DNA of 47,159 bases, taken from positions 57,500-104,658 of the forward strand of contig PAKC01000061.1 in NCBI GenBank assembly GCA_002706205.1. Reading direction: 5' to 3'. The first letter of the stretch is position 1. Every line of letters begins with the position of its first letter. The notes under the pieces are model-generated. The model saw only the letters and a list, made by a program, of their open reading frames with translations. It was not told the origin of the DNA and did no database searches. Origin of the DNA: Halobacteriovoraceae bacterium. Lineage in GTDB: Bacteria; Bdellovibrionota; Bacteriovoracia; Bacteriovoracales; Bacteriovoracaceae. Made by a program: the position numbers and the translations under genes. This document shows, piece by piece, positions 44,205 through 47,159 of the stretch.

Positions 44205-44700
44205 AATCCTAATTGTTTTAATACTTTGCTCATCATGTTCAACACTTAAAAAGTCTGTCACAAGTGGTGCTTTAATTGGTGGATTAGTTGGCGGAACAGG
44301 GGGAGCTGTGTTTTCACCTGATAGAGAATCCACAGACAAGAATGCTTATCTTGGCGGAGTTATTGGAGCAATCGCAGGGGCAGGACTCGCTTATTTGATG
44401 CATGACAAACCACAAAAGAAGGTAAAGGAGTCAATGTTATTAGATCAACCAATTCAAAATCATAAGGAGGTGCCATTATTTGATTTTTCACCAGAGCTAA
44501 AACACATTAAACCAGAAGTAAATTTTAAGCCAATTAAAAAGTATGAAGTTCCATTAGAGAAACTACCAAAAGAACTTGAGGGTAAAGTTAAAAAACAGTT
44601 CATTCTTGAGTATCAATCAGAGGCTCAAACAATTGAAGTCGGTAACAGAACAATTCAAATTAGTCCTTTTAAAGCGTGGGAGCATGTATATGAGCAATAA
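44194..44700 (+). CDS. Lipoprotein with glycine zipper, VirB7/TraV-like position
   Basis: A 168-residue lipoprotein (signal MKIRILIVLILCSSC, lipobox Cys15). Residues about 26-75 contain a glycine-zipper pair (ALIGGLVGGTGGAVF and YLGGVIGAIAGAGLAYL) able to enter the outer membrane. The rest is Lys/Glu/Pro-rich. By class and position it could be the VirB7/TraV outer-membrane component. Its stop overlaps the coupling-protein start region. Confidence 0.65.
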   Translation: MKIRILIVLILCSSCSTLKKSVTSGALIGGLVGGTGGAVFSPDRESTDKNAYLGGVIGAIAGAGLAYLMHDKPQKKVKESMLLDQPIQNHKEVPLFDFSPELKHIKPEVNFKPIKKYEVPLEKLPKELEGKVKKQFILEYQSEAQTIEVGNRTIQISPFKAWEHVYEQ

Positions 44701-46084
44701 AAAACAATCCCCTCAGTTAGATTTATTTACACCAGTCTACGAGGTATTTCATGAATTATGTCTACTTCTTCTTGAAGTAGGAAAGGAGGTTTTTAAATGG
44801 AGTTATAAAAAAGCTTTTAATAAATTACCAGAGTTGGAAAAGATAGACAGAAAAGCATTGTCTGTGAAGAAAACAACAGAAGTAGAAGATGCCTTAGGAA
44901 TTGATACTAAGTCGAGAAAAGAATTTTTACTTAATGAAATTGATTTTAGACGTCATAGTTTTATTGTTGGTGCATCAGGTTTTGGAAAAACAAACCTCAT
45001 GAGTATTTTACAGGAACATACTCTTAGGAAAAATAAGCCAATTATCTTCTTTGATCCCAAAGGGGATATGGAAGCCCTTAATACATTTAAAGGAATCTGT
45101 GAGAAGTATGAAAGGCCTTGTTATATCTTTTCAGAGCACTATGATGATTCAATATCACTTAACCCTGTTTTAGAAGGAACAGTTAATCAGGTTGTAGATA
45201 GAATAATGAGATCTTTTGAATGGAGTGAACCTTATTATAGAGATGCTTCAAGAAGAAGTTTAACTCAAGTCTTAAAATTATTAGAGATGGAAGGGCAGGC
45301 ATTTACTCTTCAAGCCATTTTCGATGAACTTGTGAAAATGGAATCAAAGGAAAACATAGGCCTTATTGCAAAGATAGAAGCCATCTTAGAATCAGACTTT
45401 GGAAAGATCCTCAATTCAGAACGTGAAGGATTAACTCTTTCTAAGATTAGAGATGAAAGAGCTTGTCTATATATAGGACTTTCTACACAGGGATATGGGG
45501 AAACAGCCATGTCGGTTGGAAAGTTATTTTTAGGAGAGCTTCTTTATAACTCTTATAAGACCTTAAGTGCAAAAGATGATCCTGAAGGAGGCCTTAAAAA
45601 TCCAATAAGCGTTTACTTTGATGAGTTTGGTTCATTAGTTACACCTGAGTTTATTGAATTGCAGAATAAATGTAGAGGTGCTGGAATTGAACTTACACTC
45701 GCTGTACAAACTGCATCTGATATTGATCGAATTGATCCTGATCTAACAAAACAAGTAATTGAGAATGCTGGAAATTTATTTGTCTTAAAACAGAGATTAG
45801 ATAACTCCGCTTCTTTATTTGCAGATGCTATCGGCACAATAACATCGAAGAAGGAAACCTTCATGATGGAAGATGGGCAACAGCAAAGCAAGGGAAGTAT
45901 TAGAGAAGTAAACGAGCTTCTTGTTCACCCAGATATCATCAAGAATTTAAGAATCGGTCAATGTGTTCTTTTACGACAAGGGCCAACAAGAATTAATTTA
46001 ATCAACGTGAGAAATAGAAAGATGGATGATTTTAAAAAATTGAATCGTCTTAAGTCTAAAAACTCACAAGCCTTAAACATTTAG
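44690..46084 (+). CDS. Type IV coupling protein (VirD4/TraD-like ATPase)
   Basis: A 464-residue ATPase that brings the relaxase-DNA complex to the channel. Start at ATG 44690, with GGGAG seven bases upstream; the longer frame from 44576 lies inside the lipoprotein gene. Walker A is GASGFGKT (94-101), then IIFFDPKGDME; Walker B is SVYFDEFGSL, then TLAVQTASDIDRI. It is short and lacks the two N-terminal membrane helices of typical VirD4, showing only a hydrophobic patch (about 22-32), so it may dock through a partner. Confidence 0.88.
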   Translation: MSNKKQSPQLDLFTPVYEVFHELCLLLLEVGKEVFKWSYKKAFNKLPELEKIDRKALSVKKTTEVEDALGIDTKSRKEFLLNEIDFRRHSFIVGASGFGKTNLMSILQEHTLRKNKPIIFFDPKGDMEALNTFKGICEKYERPCYIFSEHYDDSISLNPVLEGTVNQVVDRIMRSFEWSEPYYRDASRRSLTQVLKLLEMEGQAFTLQAIFDELVKMESKENIGLIAKIEAILESDFGKILNSEREGLTLSKIRDERACLYIGLSTQGYGETAMSVGKLFLGELLYNSYKTLSAKDDPEGGLKNPISVYFDEFGSLVTPEFIELQNKCRGAGIELTLAVQTASDIDRIDPDLTKQVIENAGNLFVLKQRLDNSASLFADAIGTITSKKETFMMEDGQQQSKGSIREVNELLVHPDIIKNLRIGQCVLLRQGPTRINLINVRNRKMDDFKKLNRLKSKNSQALNI

Positions 46085-46095
46085 TAGGAGGGAGA

Positions 46096-46881
46096 GTGAA
46101 AGATTTAAAACATTTAAATAGTGTTTATATGAATTATTTAACACCGCTTTTGAAGTGGAGAGTTATGGATCTTGAAAGCTTAAGGAGTGAATGTGATGCA
46201 AACCCAAATTACTCTCACTTTGCGAGGGTCATCAGAAAGATGGAAAAAGCAAATGTATTGGAAGGATATAAACATCGATTTAATGGGAAGAAATATATCT
46301 TTTTTAGCCCATTCGGAGAAAGCCAAGTCGCAAAGGAAAAAAATGCGACTGCCATTTCTAAGGACTCTTTGATTCATGACATAAAAGTATCTGAAATTGC
46401 CAGAAACTTCATTAAATATGGCTGGATTGATCAGATCACTTTAGAACATGAACTACAAAACAAAAGAGACTTTAGAGCAGTTTATAAAGTTATTCCCGAT
46501 GCCTTATTAGAGACTCAAAGAGATGGGAAGAAGGTGCAAATTGCTTTTGAGCTTGAATTAACTCAGAAGCATAAACAAAGAATTAAAGAAAAGGCAAAGC
46601 AGTACATTATCAATAGTAGATATGACTATATTATTTACTTTTTCTCTAAAGAGCCTGTCATGAAAACATATATTGAAGTTATTAGTGAAGTTGTTGGTGA
46701 GAAGAATATAGGTAAGTTTCTGTTTGTTACAGATAAGGCCATGACTGCCAAAGTTACTGATCTTGAAAAATTGGAGGGTATTTGTCATGGGCAAAAGGTT
46801 TTGATTTCAAAGTTTTTGATGGGTGAAAATGGGGTGAAAGAGCACAACAGTGATAAAAAATCTTGCTCGCCAATTCGTTGA
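46096..46881 (+). CDS. Replication-relaxation (MobC-like) family protein
   Basis: A 261-residue soluble protein. The N-terminal 75 residues look like a winged helix (LLKWRVMDLESLRSECD, then the RVIRKMEKANVLEGYKHRF wing). The middle has VIPDALLE and QIAFELELTQKHKQR, the acidic core I associate with the Replic_Relax group of plasmid mobilisation proteins, which has a PD-(D/E)XK-like look. GTG start after GGAGGGAG. Last gene of the operon, next to a possible origin of transfer, which fits such a role. Confidence 0.65.
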   Translation: MKDLKHLNSVYMNYLTPLLKWRVMDLESLRSECDANPNYSHFARVIRKMEKANVLEGYKHRFNGKKYIFFSPFGESQVAKEKNATAISKDSLIHDIKVSEIARNFIKYGWIDQITLEHELQNKRDFRAVYKVIPDALLETQRDGKKVQIAFELELTQKHKQRIKEKAKQYIINSRYDYIIYFFSKEPVMKTYIEVISEVVGEKNIGKFLFVTDKAMTAKVTDLEKLEGICHGQKVLISKFLMGENGVKEHNSDKKSCSPIR

Positions 46882-46993
46882 AATTATTAATAAATCCCGC
46901 GCTCCGAAATTGACTCCCTCCCTCTCACGTTGATCGATGGATGGAGTCAGTATCTACGCGCGAGTAATAATTATCAGTCGTAAGGCGAGCAAG
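46862..46993. repeat. Large nested inverted repeat, candidate oriT
   Basis: Four pairs of arms share nearly one centre (about 46928-46930): CTTGCTCGCC/GGCGAGCAAG (46862-46871, 46984-46993), AATTATTA/TAATAATT (46882-46889, 46965-46972), CGCG with CGCGCG (46898-46901, 46957-46962), TGACTCC/GGAGTCA (46911-46917, 46943-46949). The first arm lies in the end of the preceding gene. Next to mobilisation genes, an origin of transfer or replication is plausible; a regulatory element is the alternative. Confidence 0.65.
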
Positions 46994-47010
46994 TTAAATA
47001 AGGAGTGAGT

Positions 47011-47159
47011 ATGGAAAATATAGATAAGGAAGAAGTAAAAAAAAGAGGAAGAAAACCAAAAAATCAAACAAAGGAAGTTCAAATCAATAAAGAGCAAACA
47101 AAGTTTTTTGTAGATTTGAGTAATGAACAAGAGAGTCTAAGTTTGATTTTTGATTTTCT
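47011..47159 (+). CDS. Unknown protein start, AT-hook-like N terminus (partial)
   Basis: The first 49 codons of a gene cut by the window edge. AAGGAG precedes the ATG. The N terminus has KKRGRKPKN (10-18), an AT-hook-like RGRK motif, then an acidic/aromatic segment (FFVDLSNEQESLSLIFDF). The basic start suggests DNA binding. A replication or transfer initiation protein is possible from position but not shown by sequence. Confidence 0.6.
   Translation, partial: MENIDKEEVKKRGRKPKNQTKEVQINKEQTKFFVDLSNEQESLSLIFDF

Noticed and set aside
1-47159. CRISPR arrays, insertion sequences, tRNA or rRNA genes
   Set aside because: Reading through, I saw no regularly spaced repeats, no transposase motifs and no cloverleaf or rRNA sequence other than the tmRNA. 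A covariance-model scan would be decisive for RNA genes.

Overview
The window looks like a piece of an AT-rich chromosome from a predatory-type delta-like bacterium, most plausibly Bdellovibrionota (Bacteriovorax/Halobacteriovorax side). This is inferred from low GC, a three-subunit succinate dehydrogenase, many receiver/HD-GYP-like signalling proteins and an H-NOX cassette. No 16S or core marker is present, so the lineage is only a suggestion.

Layout. Positions 1-13670 are ordinary chromosome: a lipoprotein start, DUF423 and SprT-like genes, the sdhC-sdhA-sdhB operon, two tail-to-tail receiver/HD-GYP-like paralogues, a thioesterase-like gene, a rhomboid protease, and a translationally coupled H-NOX / histidine kinase / response-regulator (HD-GYP-like) nitric-oxide signalling operon. 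A tmRNA gene (ssrA, 13718-14086) follows. Its 3' end is the apparent attachment site of a large integrated conjugative element that runs from about 14087 past the right edge of the window. In the element arginine is mostly AGA, whereas the left part uses CGN codons more, which fits horizontal transfer.

Element, left to right: XRE regulator and tyrosine integrase; a NucS-like nuclease; a four-cysteine plasmid-type protein; a type I restriction-modification locus (half-size HsdS, HsdM, full HsdS, terminator, HsdR, YgjP-like metallopeptidase); a divergent repressor/ImmA-type protease pair resembling CapH/CapP, facing a CBASS operon (patatin phospholipase, CD-NTase, E2-like enzyme); a reverse-strand operon with a sigma54 activator, a tiny HPt/DHp-like protein, a short-chain dehydrogenase and a 7TM hybrid kinase; a pair of overlapping genes with HEPN-like RX4-6H motifs; then a long type IV secretion operon (zinc ribbon, large lipoprotein, VirB2, B3, B4, B5, B6, B8, B9, B10 and B7-like proteins, coupling protein, replication-relaxation-like protein), ending in a large nested inverted repeat and the start of another gene.

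How the parts may work together. The transfer operon is preceded by a near-consensus sigma54 -24/-12 promoter (36048-36063) and, upstream of it, copies of an ATTATCC motif that also occurs as a near-perfect palindrome at 34293-34313, between the sigma54-activator operon and the HEPN-like pair. This suggests that the element carries its own phosphorelay (hybrid kinase to small HPt-like protein to sigma54 activator), laid out like a LuxQ-LuxU-LuxO relay and containing a metabolic enzyme that might make or modify a signal, to switch on conjugation. The restriction system, CBASS and the HEPN-like pair form a defence island carried by the element. The relaxase, any VirB11 and the right attachment site are not seen and may lie beyond position 47159.
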